From Candidatus Omnitrophota bacterium (lineage in GTDB: Bacteria; Omnitrophota; Gorgyraeia; Gorgyraeales; Gorgyraeaceae): a DNA stretch of 22,994 nucleotides. Positions 1-8,400 of the stretch are shown in pieces. The notes beneath the pieces are model-generated. The model saw only the letters and a list, made by a program, of their open reading frames with translations. It was not told the origin of the DNA and ran no database searches. Where the stretch lies: the NCBI GenBank assembly GCA_018817035.1, contig JAHIUV010000190.1, positions 1 to 22,994 on the forward strand. The letters are read 5' to 3'. A program made the translations under genes and the position numbers. Every line of letters starts with the position of its first letter. Positions within the stretch are counted from its first letter, which is position 1.

Positions 1-197
1 ACGGCTTCCTGATATTTTCCGCTTTCAAACAGGAACATAGCCTTCTCGAAATATTTCTTCAGGTCTGTCTTTGAGAGTTTCATGGACATTGTGTCGGAAG
101 AGTTATCCGTAAACGCAAAAACAGGTCCGCATAAAGTAAAGCCGGCCAGCATAGCAAAAACCATAATACCTTTTATACAGATCAACGCTTTCTTCAT
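1..197 (-). CDS. Exported TPR-like protein, probable N-terminus of the PilQ/GspD secretin (partial)
   Basis: Only the first 65 codons are in the window; the gene continues past base 1. It starts with a basic N-terminus and a hydrophobic stretch ending in GPVFA at about residue 28, a type I signal peptide. A helical segment follows (about residues 44-65, KKYFEKAMFLFESGKYQEA) that reads like a tetratricopeptide repeat. Its ATG overlaps the stop of the PilP/GspC-like gene (ATGA), so it is translationally coupled to the pil operon. In pilMNOPQ operons this position is held by the outer-membrane secretin. The secretin call rests on gene order alone, because the secretin domain itself is not visible. 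A periplasmic TPR protein serving the same machine is the alternative. Confidence 0.6.
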   Translation of the reverse strand, partial: MKKALICIKGIMVFAMLAGFTLCGPVFAFTDNSSDTMSMKLSKTDLKKYFEKAMFLFESGKYQEA

Positions 198-778
198 TTC
201 AAACCACCTTCAGACTTACTCTTGTCCTCTATCCCTTGTCCCTTGTCTCTTGTTTCTTGTTCTTTTTTATCAACGCCCAACACTATTTCTTCCCCGCCTT
301 TTTTCTTAAGCGTTACTTCTTTATCGTCTATACGCAACACCAGAAAATCTCCCGCCATATCGCCTTCCTGCGCGAAAAAACTTTTACCCGTTCCGACATC
401 CTCGATAACGACCATAACCTTTTGGCCTATCATTACCTTGCCTTTATATTTAAGTATCGCCTTTTTAGGTTTTTCGGTTTTTACGGATATTGCTTCGGCT
501 TTTTTAATTTTTGACTCATCTATGACCCTAAAAAAAGGGCTTCTTTTCAGCAGTTCATTGTATGAATCGAGTTTATCCCCTGTCTTGACCACGGCAATAT
601 CAGGCTTTCCCTTAAGCGTCTTTTTTCTGGCCTTACTTTTTCTTGTCGCGAGCTCTATTTCTTTTGACAGGTCCCTGGCCGCCTCATCTTTACTGCCCTG
701 TGAGATAAAGCCAAAAACCAAAATGCCGATAAATACAGCCGCGAGCGACCAAAAAATAAGTTTTTCCTTTGGTATCAT
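194..778 (-). CDS. PilP/GspC-like inner-membrane pilus assembly protein
   Basis: A 194-residue bitopic protein. Residues 8-26 form one membrane helix, followed by a charged linker and then a small beta-rich domain (about residues 105-170, with LKYKGKVMIGQKVMVVIED and GDMAGDFLVLRIDD). This has the pattern of the PilP / GspC homology region, which links the inner-membrane PilN/PilO or GspL/GspM platform to the secretin. Placement after pilM-N and pilO and before the probable secretin fits the pilMNOPQ order. The start overlaps the pilO stop as ATGA, with GAGGG seven bases upstream. The last 22 residues are low-complexity (KEQETRDKGQGIEDKSKS) and are encoded by a heptanucleotide repeat, so the tail is probably dispensable. 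Sequence identity to named PilP cannot be judged here. Confidence 0.72.
   Translation of the reverse strand: MIPKEKLIFWSLAAVFIGILVFGFISQGSKDEAARDLSKEIELATRKSKARKKTLKGKPDIAVVKTGDKLDSYNELLKRSPFFRVIDESKIKKAEAISVKTEKPKKAILKYKGKVMIGQKVMVVIEDVGTGKSFFAQEGDMAGDFLVLRIDDKEVTLKKKGGEEIVLGVDKKEQETRDKGQGIEDKSKSEGGLK
219..264. repeat. Heptanucleotide minisatellite inside the 3' end of the PilP/GspC-like gene
   Basis: Six consecutive 7-base units of the type CTTGTYY begin at 221 (CTTGTCC, TCTATCC, CTTGTCC, CTTGTCT, CTTGTTT, CTTGTTC). Because seven is not a multiple of three, 21 bases encode one heptapeptide and the array reads open in all frames. The same unit occurs in the BatC-like gene at 22544-22742. 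Confidence 0.85.
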
Positions 779-1536
779 TCCTTTACCCTCGCCACCCTAA
801 AGGTGCTTAAAACCATGCTTGCCTCTATATCTCCTGTTACCGGGTCACTGCTTTTTATATGCAATTCTTTCACTGAAACAATCGGACTTTGATTCTTGAG
901 TTGTAATAAAAGTCCCATAAGCGTCTCAGTATTAGTCTTTATTGAGATCTGAATAGGTATCTCTGTATAAAAAACATCCTTACTTAAAGGTTCTATATAA
1001 TCCAATGCTTTTAATGGTTTTATAGCGGATAATTCCAACAACTTGCCGTTTAACAAAATATCAGTGGCAAGTTCCGCTGTTTCTAACTGCCTCAAAAGCG
1101 TATCAACCATATTCTCTTTCGGAAGGCCGTCACCAAAACCCAGATTTTCAGGTATCTTCACCCCGGATGAAACCTCCTGGTCTAAAAATTTCTTTACCGA
1201 ACTGTGGAGTTTTTCTATGAAATAGAGGCCTGCCTCAGTACTTGTCTCGGAAACCCGTGTTTTTTCAGGATCCACGAAATCCGCCAGGTCTTTCAGCTTA
1301 TTCTTTAACGCTATATTCTGTTTTTCAAATTCATCAAAGCTTTCTCTGGAAGGCAATGACCCGGTACGCGCTATATACTTCTTTATATCCCCGACCTTGC
1401 GCTCCAGCTCATCGTCCAGGATAGAACTGCTCTCTCTCAAGAAAGGACTTAATACAAAAAAGTATAAGACTGCCATCAAAACAACGAATATCAATCCCTG
1501 CTTCAAGATAGCCTTTTCCTTGAGAGACTTAAACAT
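775..1536 (-). CDS. pilO: PilO/GspM-like pilus assembly protein
   Basis: About 253 residues. An N-terminal membrane helix (about residues 12-30, GLIFVVLMAVLYFFVLSPF) is followed by a coiled-coil stretch and a C-terminal alpha/beta domain with the PilO/GspM ferredoxin-like look (FYTEIPIQISIKTNTETLM). PilO pairs with PilN as a periplasmic dimer, forming the inner-membrane alignment complex of type IV pili and type II secretion systems. Two starts are possible. The ATG at 1542 overlaps the upstream stop, but its AAGGA is only one base away. The ATG at 1536 has AAAGGA at good spacing and was preferred. Primary sequence in this family is poorly conserved, so the call leans on topology and position directly behind pilM-N. 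Confidence 0.78.
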   Translation of the reverse strand: MFKSLKEKAILKQGLIFVVLMAVLYFFVLSPFLRESSSILDDELERKVGDIKKYIARTGSLPSRESFDEFEKQNIALKNKLKDLADFVDPEKTRVSETSTEAGLYFIEKLHSSVKKFLDQEVSSGVKIPENLGFGDGLPKENMVDTLLRQLETAELATDILLNGKLLELSAIKPLKALDYIEPLSKDVFYTEIPIQISIKTNTETLMGLLLQLKNQSPIVSVKELHIKSSDPVTGDIEASMVLSTFRVARVKE

Positions 1537-1538
1537 GA

Positions 1539-3059
1539 TCATTCCTTTCTTACCACGACATCCATAGTTATGCTGAACCTGACTATCTCCTCGCCCGTAT
1601 TCTCATCCGTCTCTATAGAAGAAGATATGGGTTTAACGTCTTTAAATCTCGGCGATGATTTAAGGTTTGAAACGAAATTATTAACCGACTGATAAGACAA
1701 TGCCTTGCCGCTTATATCCAGTCTTCCGAGGCCGTTCTTCTCTAAAGAAACTATGCCTGAAAAATCAGTTATCCACAACTCTTTAGGCAATATTTCGGAA
1801 GCGGCTTTTAATACATCCAGCCAAATGGCCCTGGAATCAGCTGCCTGATACAATATATCGATTTTTTCATCAAGCACGTCTTCCAGGGACTGCATTTCTT
1901 TTATCTTCGGCTCATACATCCTGTATACATCCAGCATCTCGTCTATTTTGGACAGCTTCATCCTCTTTACGGAATAATCCTGCCTCGTAAAGATCGAAAA
2001 GCTCACCAGTATCAAGACCGCCATAACTATGGAAAAGCGCGAATGCAGGCTTTTTTGAGCCGCAAGGCGTTTTTCCGCCAACATTTCTTTTAAAAAATTT
2101 ACTTCTATTTTTAACGGGATAAGGTTCCTGAGCGCAAGCCCCACGGATACGGCAAATTGATTTTTAATTTGATCCCCTATATCTGAAAACTTGTCTTTTG
2201 GTACCAGTAAATTCTTAAAAGGGTCTAATATCTTAGGCTTTACGCCAAATCTTGAGGCCAATCTCTCTTCTATCTCTTTTATTGAGCCGCATCCACCGGT
2301 CAATATCAATTCCCCGGGTGTCTTCTCGCCGGACAGCTCTTCAGAACCTTGCATAAAATAATATTCTATCGACCGTTCTATTTCACCGATGAATTCTTCC
2401 ATGCCTTGAGCGCCGGCTTCTTCTATCCTGTCGCTCGCTATAGGAAAACTCCTTATCCAGATATTGCCTTGTTTGAATATTACCAGATTACTGGATTTCG
2501 CCCCGATGTCCAATATGGCCCCTAATTTATCCTCATCATAACCTTCATTAAAAGACAGGCAATTATATAATGCCACGGATGAAACATCTATTAATGCCGT
2601 GGAGACCTTTATGTCTTTTAATTTTAAAACAATGTCCTCGACCAGATTTTTCTTTATCGCTACTATAACAGCCTTCTTGGCGGCCTTCTTGTTCCTGTCC
2701 AACAAGGACCAGTCCCATGCTACTTCATCCAGCGGAAACGGTATCTGGTTTTGCGCCTCGAATTTCATTGTCTGCTTCAGTTTGTCTTCCTTTACCTGAA
2801 GAAGCTTTACGAATCTTATAAAAACAGATTGCCCGCCTACAGAAACATTTACCCGCTTTACCTTTATATTGTTCTCTGAAAATAGCTGTGATATCAATTG
2901 GAAGACAGCCCTGCTCCTGTCCCCCTCTGTATCCTTGGGTATTTCTTTTATGGCTAATTTACTCAGCGAGATAACATCTCCGCTCTTCCTGAGCTCAACA
3001 AGTTTTATATAACGGCTTCCTATATCCAACCCTATTGAGGACTTTACGCTTGGCGACAT
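1539..3059 (-). CDS. pilM: PilM-PilN fusion protein, type IV pilus/type II secretion inner-membrane platform
   Basis: 506 residues from the ATG at 3059. Residues 1 to about 325 are PilM, an actin-like ATPase-fold protein: phosphate-1 motif IGLDIGSRYIK at residues 8-18, phosphate-2 motif GAILDIGAKSSNLVIF at 180-195, adenosine motif LILTGGCGSI at 251-260. A degenerate form of the INFLP motif (VNFLKEMLAEKR, about 320-331), normally at the PilN N-terminus, then leads into a membrane helix at 341-358 and a periplasmic PilN domain. In most bacteria these are two proteins that bind each other through that peptide; here they are one chain. The start at 3059 was chosen because it overlaps the upstream TAA (TAATG) and has GGAAGGACG at good spacing. 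An in-frame start 63 bases upstream would overlap the regulator gene deeply and lacks support. Confidence 0.88.
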   Translation of the reverse strand: MSPSVKSSIGLDIGSRYIKLVELRKSGDVISLSKLAIKEIPKDTEGDRSRAVFQLISQLFSENNIKVKRVNVSVGGQSVFIRFVKLLQVKEDKLKQTMKFEAQNQIPFPLDEVAWDWSLLDRNKKAAKKAVIVAIKKNLVEDIVLKLKDIKVSTALIDVSSVALYNCLSFNEGYDEDKLGAILDIGAKSSNLVIFKQGNIWIRSFPIASDRIEEAGAQGMEEFIGEIERSIEYYFMQGSEELSGEKTPGELILTGGCGSIKEIEERLASRFGVKPKILDPFKNLLVPKDKFSDIGDQIKNQFAVSVGLALRNLIPLKIEVNFLKEMLAEKRLAAQKSLHSRFSIVMAVLILVSFSIFTRQDYSVKRMKLSKIDEMLDVYRMYEPKIKEMQSLEDVLDEKIDILYQAADSRAIWLDVLKAASEILPKELWITDFSGIVSLEKNGLGRLDISGKALSYQSVNNFVSNLKSSPRFKDVKPISSSIETDENTGEEIVRFSITMDVVVRKE

Positions 3060-3247
3060 TATCTCGTCCTTCCCATTATGATCCTCAGGTTCTTTATTTC
3101 TTCTTCTGTGTATTCGCGCCACCCGTTCAACGCGTTACGTTTTGGCTTAGGGAATACCTTCTTATTCTCATAACGGATCAAAGTCTGTTTGGATACCCCC
3201 AAGAACTGAGCAGCCTTTGTTGCTGAATAATATCTGGCCTTGTTCAT
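3059..3247 (-). CDS. Small MerR/BldC-like winged-helix regulator, first gene of the pil operon
   Basis: 62 residues that are almost entirely a MerR/excisionase-type DNA-binding domain. The helix-turn-helix is SATKAAQFLGVSKQTLIRYE (residues 8-27), and the wing runs through NGWREYTEEEIKNLR. It has no effector-binding or dimerising C-terminal region. That makes it the size and layout of BldC and excisionase-like regulators rather than classic MerR proteins. GGGGTGG precedes the ATG at about seven bases. Its TAA shares one base with the pilM-pilN ATG, so regulator and pilus genes are co-translated. The promoter 95 bp upstream carries direct repeats suitable for such a protein, so it probably autoregulates the operon. 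What it senses, if anything, is unknown. Confidence 0.8.
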   Translation of the reverse strand: MNKARYYSATKAAQFLGVSKQTLIRYENKKVFPKPKRNALNGWREYTEEEIKNLRIIMGRTR

Positions 3248-3309
3248 TTTGTTCCACCCCTGATGAGTCCGCCTGAAACGGACAAACTAAACCCCTATTG
3301 ACTCGAAAA

Positions 3310-3344
3310 CCCCATGATATAGGTTGATATGGGGTGATACAACT
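3310..3344. promoter_or_regulatory. Candidate operator: three 10-bp direct repeats overlapping a palindrome
   Basis: TGATAY occurs at 3315, 3325 and 3335, exactly one helical turn apart. The stretch overlaps an inverted repeat CCCCAT-N13-ATGGGG (3310-3334). It sits at the predicted transcription start of the pil operon, next to the gene for a small MerR/BldC-like protein. The repeats are seen directly; the binding is inferred. Confidence 0.5.
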
Positions 3345-3370
3345 ATATACTACCAGATAGTATTTGTCAA
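3342..3370 (-). promoter_or_regulatory. Sigma70-type promoter of the pil operon
   Basis: On the minus strand TTGACA (3370-3365), a 17-base spacer and TATAGT (3347-3342). The spacer contains an inverted repeat, ATACTA-N5-TAGTAT (3347-3363). Transcription would begin near 3335, about 88 bases ahead of the regulator ATG. It also lies just behind the stop of the upstream Ig-like gene. Confidence 0.75.
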
Positions 3371-3391
3371 GGTGAGGTCAAAAATAGAGGA

Positions 3392-5197
3392 TTATTCTTC
3401 TTTCCAAAAGCGGAATGGGCGTTTCTTGGGCACATCAGGGTCCACGACTCCGTCTCCTATCGTCCATGTCCTTTCTTCAGGCACAGGATCTATTTCATCA
3501 GGATCGATCTTTCCATTATCATTCACGTCCCTTGCCGCCTGGACCTTAAAATAATGGTTACCCTCTTGCAGGCCATCTTTGCTGACAGAAGTATTTTTTG
3601 TCCAATCAGACCATTCCTCATCATCAAATTTCCATCTGAATACACAATTATTTACGGTAGATTTAAAAGTAAAGAGCGCTTTCGTGGATTTTGTCAAGAG
3701 GCTTGGCCCGCTGGTTATTATAGTATCCGGCGCTATCATTATGAGTTCTATCGTATCATTTAATATCTGCGATTCATTGCCCGCTGTGTCTTTAAATTTT
3801 ACATATACCTTCCTGGTTCCGCTTATCGCCTGAAGCTGCCAGTTAGACTTTTTGGCGCTGAAGTTTTCCCATGATTCCGTATCAAAAACACCGTCATTGG
3901 ATATAGACATACTCGCTGCTTCCGTGGTAGAATCCGCGGCGCTAAAAGTAAGGTCGACAAAAACAGAATTTGTCACCGCGTCCTGATTGTTTATGATTAT
4001 TGAACCCGTAGGGCCTTTCGTATCTACAATAAAGCTCCAGACAAGGGACGATGTCTTGTTTCCCACAAAGTCTCCGACCTTAAAAGACACGACATTGTTC
4101 CCCTCGCTGAGAGGAATCGACGGTATATAAACGACTCTCTGGGCAGTTTTGTCATAACTCGCGCCCACGTCTGTTTTATTGATTGTCATATCTATATCGT
4201 CAGGATTTACACCGCTCTTATCATCTGAAACACCGATAGAGATATTAGGCGCGTCCGTCGATATAACAGCGCCGTCTGAAGGAGAATATGTACCCGTTAC
4301 CGGAACGCCTCTATCTATCCATATCTCAAAAGAAGCCATGTCGCTCCAGCCGCCGGCTGTATTCGCCGCCATAAGGTTAAAAACACGCACGCCGTCCTCA
4401 AGTATATCATCCGGGGTCTGATAAGAAACCCCCTGGGTATCAAGCGTGTCGTCAGGAATATCCCCCCAGGCATAACTGTAGCCCTCTATCTTAGCTCCGG
4501 TAACCGGATATTCCCAATACATATAAGGAGTAGCGGAGCCCTGCCACAGCTTAGCGGGTATGTCAGTTCCTGACGGAGAGACCCTCGCCCAAATGACAGG
4601 AGCATCCATCGCTCCGGTGGCAAGCTTGAATCCGCTTGCCGCTATTTCCCAACCTGAATAATCATAGCCATCATGGGCCCTTACCCGCCATCTATAACTA
4701 ATAGCTGATTCCTCTGTGGGAAGTATTGGGGCGGTAAAACTAGACTGGTTGGATTCCACCAGGCCCGAATCCGCTACTGTTGTAATAAAATTATCCTTTG
4801 ATATCTGGATTTGATAATAAACCTGGGCATCTTCATCTTTATCTACATACTCCCATGTCAAAGTAGGAGTATCATCGTCTATTAAATCACCATCGTTATG
4901 GGAAGATATACTAACCTCGGGAATACTGTTCATGGTGGAAAGGAGCCCTGCGTATATTTTATAATCAGTCCCTGTCACGACAGACGTGCCGAGAGGAGCG
5001 CCGATGCTGTTCTGCGAGTTATAACTGGACGAACTTCCGCTCGCGCCGCCGCTATCAGGCATAGCCGTATAAAGTTTATAATTTTCACTACTGGAAAGGG
5101 TGGCAAAAGAATTTCCCGTAAAAATGAAAAAGACCGCTATGAACAATACAGCGGCCTCAATAAAAACATGTTTTATATTTCTGATAAAAATACCCAT
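3392..5197 (-). CDS. Secreted or surface protein with FN3/Ig-like domains
   Basis: 601 residues. An N-terminal hydrophobic segment (about residues 14-32) ends in GNSFA, a probable signal peptide. It is followed by the SSENYKLYTAMPDSGGASG-type region (about 34-90), a beta-strand module frequently found at the start of secreted proteins in deep-branching bacteria. Next come an FN3-like domain (about 93-195, with SYRWRVRAHDGYDYSGW), further Ig-like beta sandwiches (with FIVDTKGPTGSIIINN and VYVKFKDTAGNESQ) and a last domain containing DVNDNGKIDPDE, an EF/dockerin-type calcium loop. There is no catalytic motif and no obvious sorting signal. Likely roles are adhesion or surface structure. It has its own promoter and lies between the pil operon and the GspK-like gene, so it could be a substrate or accessory of that secretion machine; that is inference from position only. 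Confidence 0.72.
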   Translation of the reverse strand: MGIFIRNIKHVFIEAAVLFIAVFFIFTGNSFATLSSSENYKLYTAMPDSGGASGSSSSYNSQNSIGAPLGTSVVTGTDYKIYAGLLSTMNSIPEVSISSHNDGDLIDDDTPTLTWEYVDKDEDAQVYYQIQISKDNFITTVADSGLVESNQSSFTAPILPTEESAISYRWRVRAHDGYDYSGWEIAASGFKLATGAMDAPVIWARVSPSGTDIPAKLWQGSATPYMYWEYPVTGAKIEGYSYAWGDIPDDTLDTQGVSYQTPDDILEDGVRVFNLMAANTAGGWSDMASFEIWIDRGVPVTGTYSPSDGAVISTDAPNISIGVSDDKSGVNPDDIDMTINKTDVGASYDKTAQRVVYIPSIPLSEGNNVVSFKVGDFVGNKTSSLVWSFIVDTKGPTGSIIINNQDAVTNSVFVDLTFSAADSTTEAASMSISNDGVFDTESWENFSAKKSNWQLQAISGTRKVYVKFKDTAGNESQILNDTIELIMIAPDTIITSGPSLLTKSTKALFTFKSTVNNCVFRWKFDDEEWSDWTKNTSVSKDGLQEGNHYFKVQAARDVNDNGKIDPDEIDPVPEERTWTIGDGVVDPDVPKKRPFRFWKEE

Positions 5198-5209
5198 AGC
5201 TTAAGTATG

Positions 5210-5237
5210 ATTATAATACCCTAAAAATTATATGCAA
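5210..5237 (-). promoter_or_regulatory. Sigma70-type promoter of the secreted Ig-like protein gene
   Basis: Minus strand TTGCAT (5237-5232), 16-base spacer, TATAAT (5215-5210). The -10 box ends only 12 bases before the ATG, giving a leader of about six bases, and no clear Shine-Dalgarno sequence is present. Confidence 0.6.
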
Positions 5238-5257
5238 GAACAAAATGCAGCTTAACA

Positions 5258-5415
5258 TAATCGGTGAGTTATTGGGGAATGTCTACCAATATTGTTCGAG
5301 CGAGTGAAACGAGTCGAGAACTCTCTAAGCATGCTTCTCGACTACGCTTCGCTCCGCTCGAAGAATATTTGCGCCCGGTAAAAGCTTTAAAGTGCTCCCG
5401 ATAACTCACCGGTTA
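5258..5415. repeat. Family A hairpin repeat, MITE-like, copy 1
   Basis: A 158-bp intergenic element bounded by near-perfect terminal inverted repeats TAAYCGGTGAGTTATYGGG. Inside, AATATTGTTCGAGCG (5288-5302) pairs with CGCTCGAAGAATATT (5355-5369) with one mismatch, forming a second, inner hairpin rich in TCGAG words. Related copies lie at 8627, 10441 and 10577. There is no coding capacity. Confidence 0.75.
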
Positions 5416-5419
5416 CGGC

Positions 5420-5458
5420 TTAACTTCACAAAACTGCAATGCACTGTTGTGAAGTTAA
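5420..5458. repeat. Family B 39-bp palindrome, copy 1
   Basis: Perfect 12-base arms TTAACTTCACAA / TTGTGAAGTTAA enclose a core centred on TGCAATGCA, so almost the whole element can pair. The TAA stop of the GspK-like gene (5457-5455) lies within it. Identical copies lie at 14149 (inverted) and 22330. Confidence 0.85.
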
Positions 5459-8400
5459 CGCTCGAATACTACCCAGATCTTTTTCTCGCTCAGCGTTTTA
5501 TCCTCATCCATGGTCTGTGCTGTCACTATGATCCTATATAAATCAGAATGAACAGTCACCAAATTAGATATTTCTTTGAACCTGGCCTTTTTATCAAGAT
5601 CATCCGAACCCAGCGCGCCGCCCAAAATCAAATCCCCTATACCAAGCCTCAGGCCGTTCTTATTTCCAAAAACCCTGTTCTGTATAATATTATCCGCGGT
5701 CTGGGCATCGATTCCCGGCATGACGCTCAACACTTTAGCTGAAGCGGTATTCACATTGATCCTTCCGTCTATAGCTCCGGACGGGTCAAGCCTTATAAAA
5801 TCAAAATGCGCGCCGCCTGTTTTTGAGGCATTTTTTATTTTCAGCTCCAGGGCGCCTGAAGGTGCCGACACGGAACTTCCCGTGCCGATCTCCACACTGC
5901 CGAACAAAATACTCCCGTCCGGTTTCGGTGAAAGAGATGGGGTAAAAGGCGTCCACGTATCATCCGCTAAATGCAAAGAAACCGCTATCTCCTCTTCTTC
6001 TTCCCCAAATATCCTTAATGTATAATATCCGTCCCTGAGCCCGTCTTTTTCTTCCCATCGCCACATTCCCACAGAATCCTCTTCGCCGCTCTCAAAATGA
6101 TCCGTCAACGGGGAGGCCCGCTGGACTACTTTCCAACCGCCTTCGGATTCCGGAACAATATGATCCTCAGCCTCCAACCTAATGCCAAATACAGTCAATC
6201 TATCGGCTACTTTAGACACATCCCCTATGGGCATATTTTCCCATTCGCTAAAACCTATAGGGACAAACGCCATCTCGCCTACTGTTGAAAAATTTTTATT
6301 TTTCACATTGACTTCCGTAACGCTATGCTCTATCGTCTCATCTCCTATTTTCTCTGTCATTCCATAATTATCATTGGGGAGCGAAGGCGTAGCGCCTTCT
6401 TTTGCCGTCGATACATACCAATTATCTGACACGCCGTTAGAATTTAAGTCGGTTACATAACTCGGGTCTGATTTTTCCAGGCTTTTATTTTCAGCGAAAG
6501 TGCCGCTGAAATATTCTGTCCTATCGACGATATGGCCCATAGGATCCTTTAACGTTACTATATTGCCTCCCGCCTCAGGCACATTTGAAAGCAGGTCCGA
6601 ATCAGGATTAACCGCCCTTACGAAATGTAACTCGGCCGCTTTCCTGTCTTTGCCCCATATAGAGAAAAAAGACAGACCATTATTGCTTATACCATCCTGC
6701 GAATCATTTTTATCAACGCAAAGCGAAAGGTGCTCATGAGGGCCGATAACAGTGCCCAGCGGAATAGACGCGGGCCAACCCTGTTTGCTCGGGCCCTCAA
6801 CGCTCCATCCGCCGAGGTTTACGTCTCTCGGCGTAAGGTTAACGAGCTCTATATATTCCGCGTCGGGTTCCTGCCTTAATTCTATCGATGAAAAGTACGT
6901 CGAGCCCGCGGAAACATTATTCTGTATCCTTACCGTGAACTTGCCTCCGGAAACGCTTATAACCTTACCATTGCCGAATAAGTTTCCATCCAGCATATCC
7001 CTTGAGTAAGAACCGTTTATCTCGACATCACCCACATATTCGCCTGTCATCCCGGCGAAAAGTTTTACATAATAATCCCCGTCAGGCACATCATTCCATG
7101 TCCAGCTTCCTTCTCCTGCTTTTCCTTCTCCTGATTCATCATTTTGATAATAACTACCCTGCCATTCCCAATCCCCTCCGGGATCATGATCACTAAACGC
7201 GTTTCTCGAGATAGCGGGCTTTACCATTATCTCGTTTATTCTTATACCCTCGACTCCTCTCACATCAACATAACTAAAGCCTTCCTGTCCAAGCCGCGGA
7301 TATAACTCCAGATATGAAAAATAAGAATTATCATCAGATCTATTCGTGATCTCGAGATTAAGGATCCTATTTTCAAATTTAACAGTCCCGAGCCTTAGTA
7401 TTTCCCCGTGCTTTACGGAATTTTGGGTCACACCATTTATGGTAACATCACCAACTGATTCGTCTTTTACGCCGAACATGCCTATGTAATATTCTCCTTC
7501 GGGTAAATTTATCCAGGTAAGAATAAGGGATGAGCCTTCTTTTACACTACTCTCGTAATGTCCGCCCTTCCACTCCCAATCACCTATCACGCCCCTGTTG
7601 ACCGCTGAAAGACGATTATATAATTTCGTTACCACGCTCTGGCTAAAATCTTCATCGCAAGCATCTATTATGTTAACGGCTTTTTGGAAAGGTTCACTGA
7701 CACCGGCATCCGCAAGGAATACCGCCAGGGATGACGCGTCCATAAAATTTATATTTTTGCGCGGCAGGCCTTCTATGTCCAGGTTCTTGTCTACCGAATA
7801 TGAGGTTATGTAGGCGTATAAATTTTTAAAATCTTTAGCTTTTATAGAGCCTACCTTGGCAAGCTCGAACGGTGTTTCGAATACCCTGTCATCTCCGCGC
7901 ATACCCTCATAAGAAAATTCCATGGGCTCATCAATGCCTTCCCCTGACTCATCTATGATCCCATCAGCGTTATTATCTATGCCGTCGGAACCGAGTATCC
8001 TTTGATTATGGTTATCATCAATACCGGCTTCTCCGGGTTCACCATCAAGGCCGTATCTATACCCAAGTATACTTTCGTACAGGTTATCAGTATCGCCAAG
8101 TTGAAAAGAATCGAGAAATTTTTGAAGGTCGATCTCGTAGGGTGTCCAGCCTTCGGTGATCTTCAAGGGAGAGGTATTATGTTTCGTAGCGATGTTTATA
8201 TTCAAAAGACTGGTTTCGTCACGCACCAGGACCGCGTAACGGCCTATTGTCCGGTCTGCCTCATCATACAGGTATATCCATTTCGAGTCCGCTTCCCCAT
8301 CACCGTCATTATCTACGTCGCTCCCGGAAAAAACCGTGTACCACTTATCCTCAAAACTGTCTATGTCGCCTTCGTCCTCTTTTAATATCGCCTGGGCATA

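Noticed and set aside
222..800. Long plus-strand open frame opposite the PilP/GspC-like gene (and similarly 22359-22832 opposite the BatC-like gene).
   Set aside because: These are antisense shadows kept open by the heptanucleotide arrays, rich in Pro-Leu-Ser-Leu-Val-Cys; the minus-strand genes have domains, coupling and ribosome sites.
3267..3283. Hairpin GTCCG-N7-CGGAC in the leader of the regulator gene as a terminator or attenuator.
   Set aside because: The stem is only five base pairs and no T-run follows; it was left unassigned.
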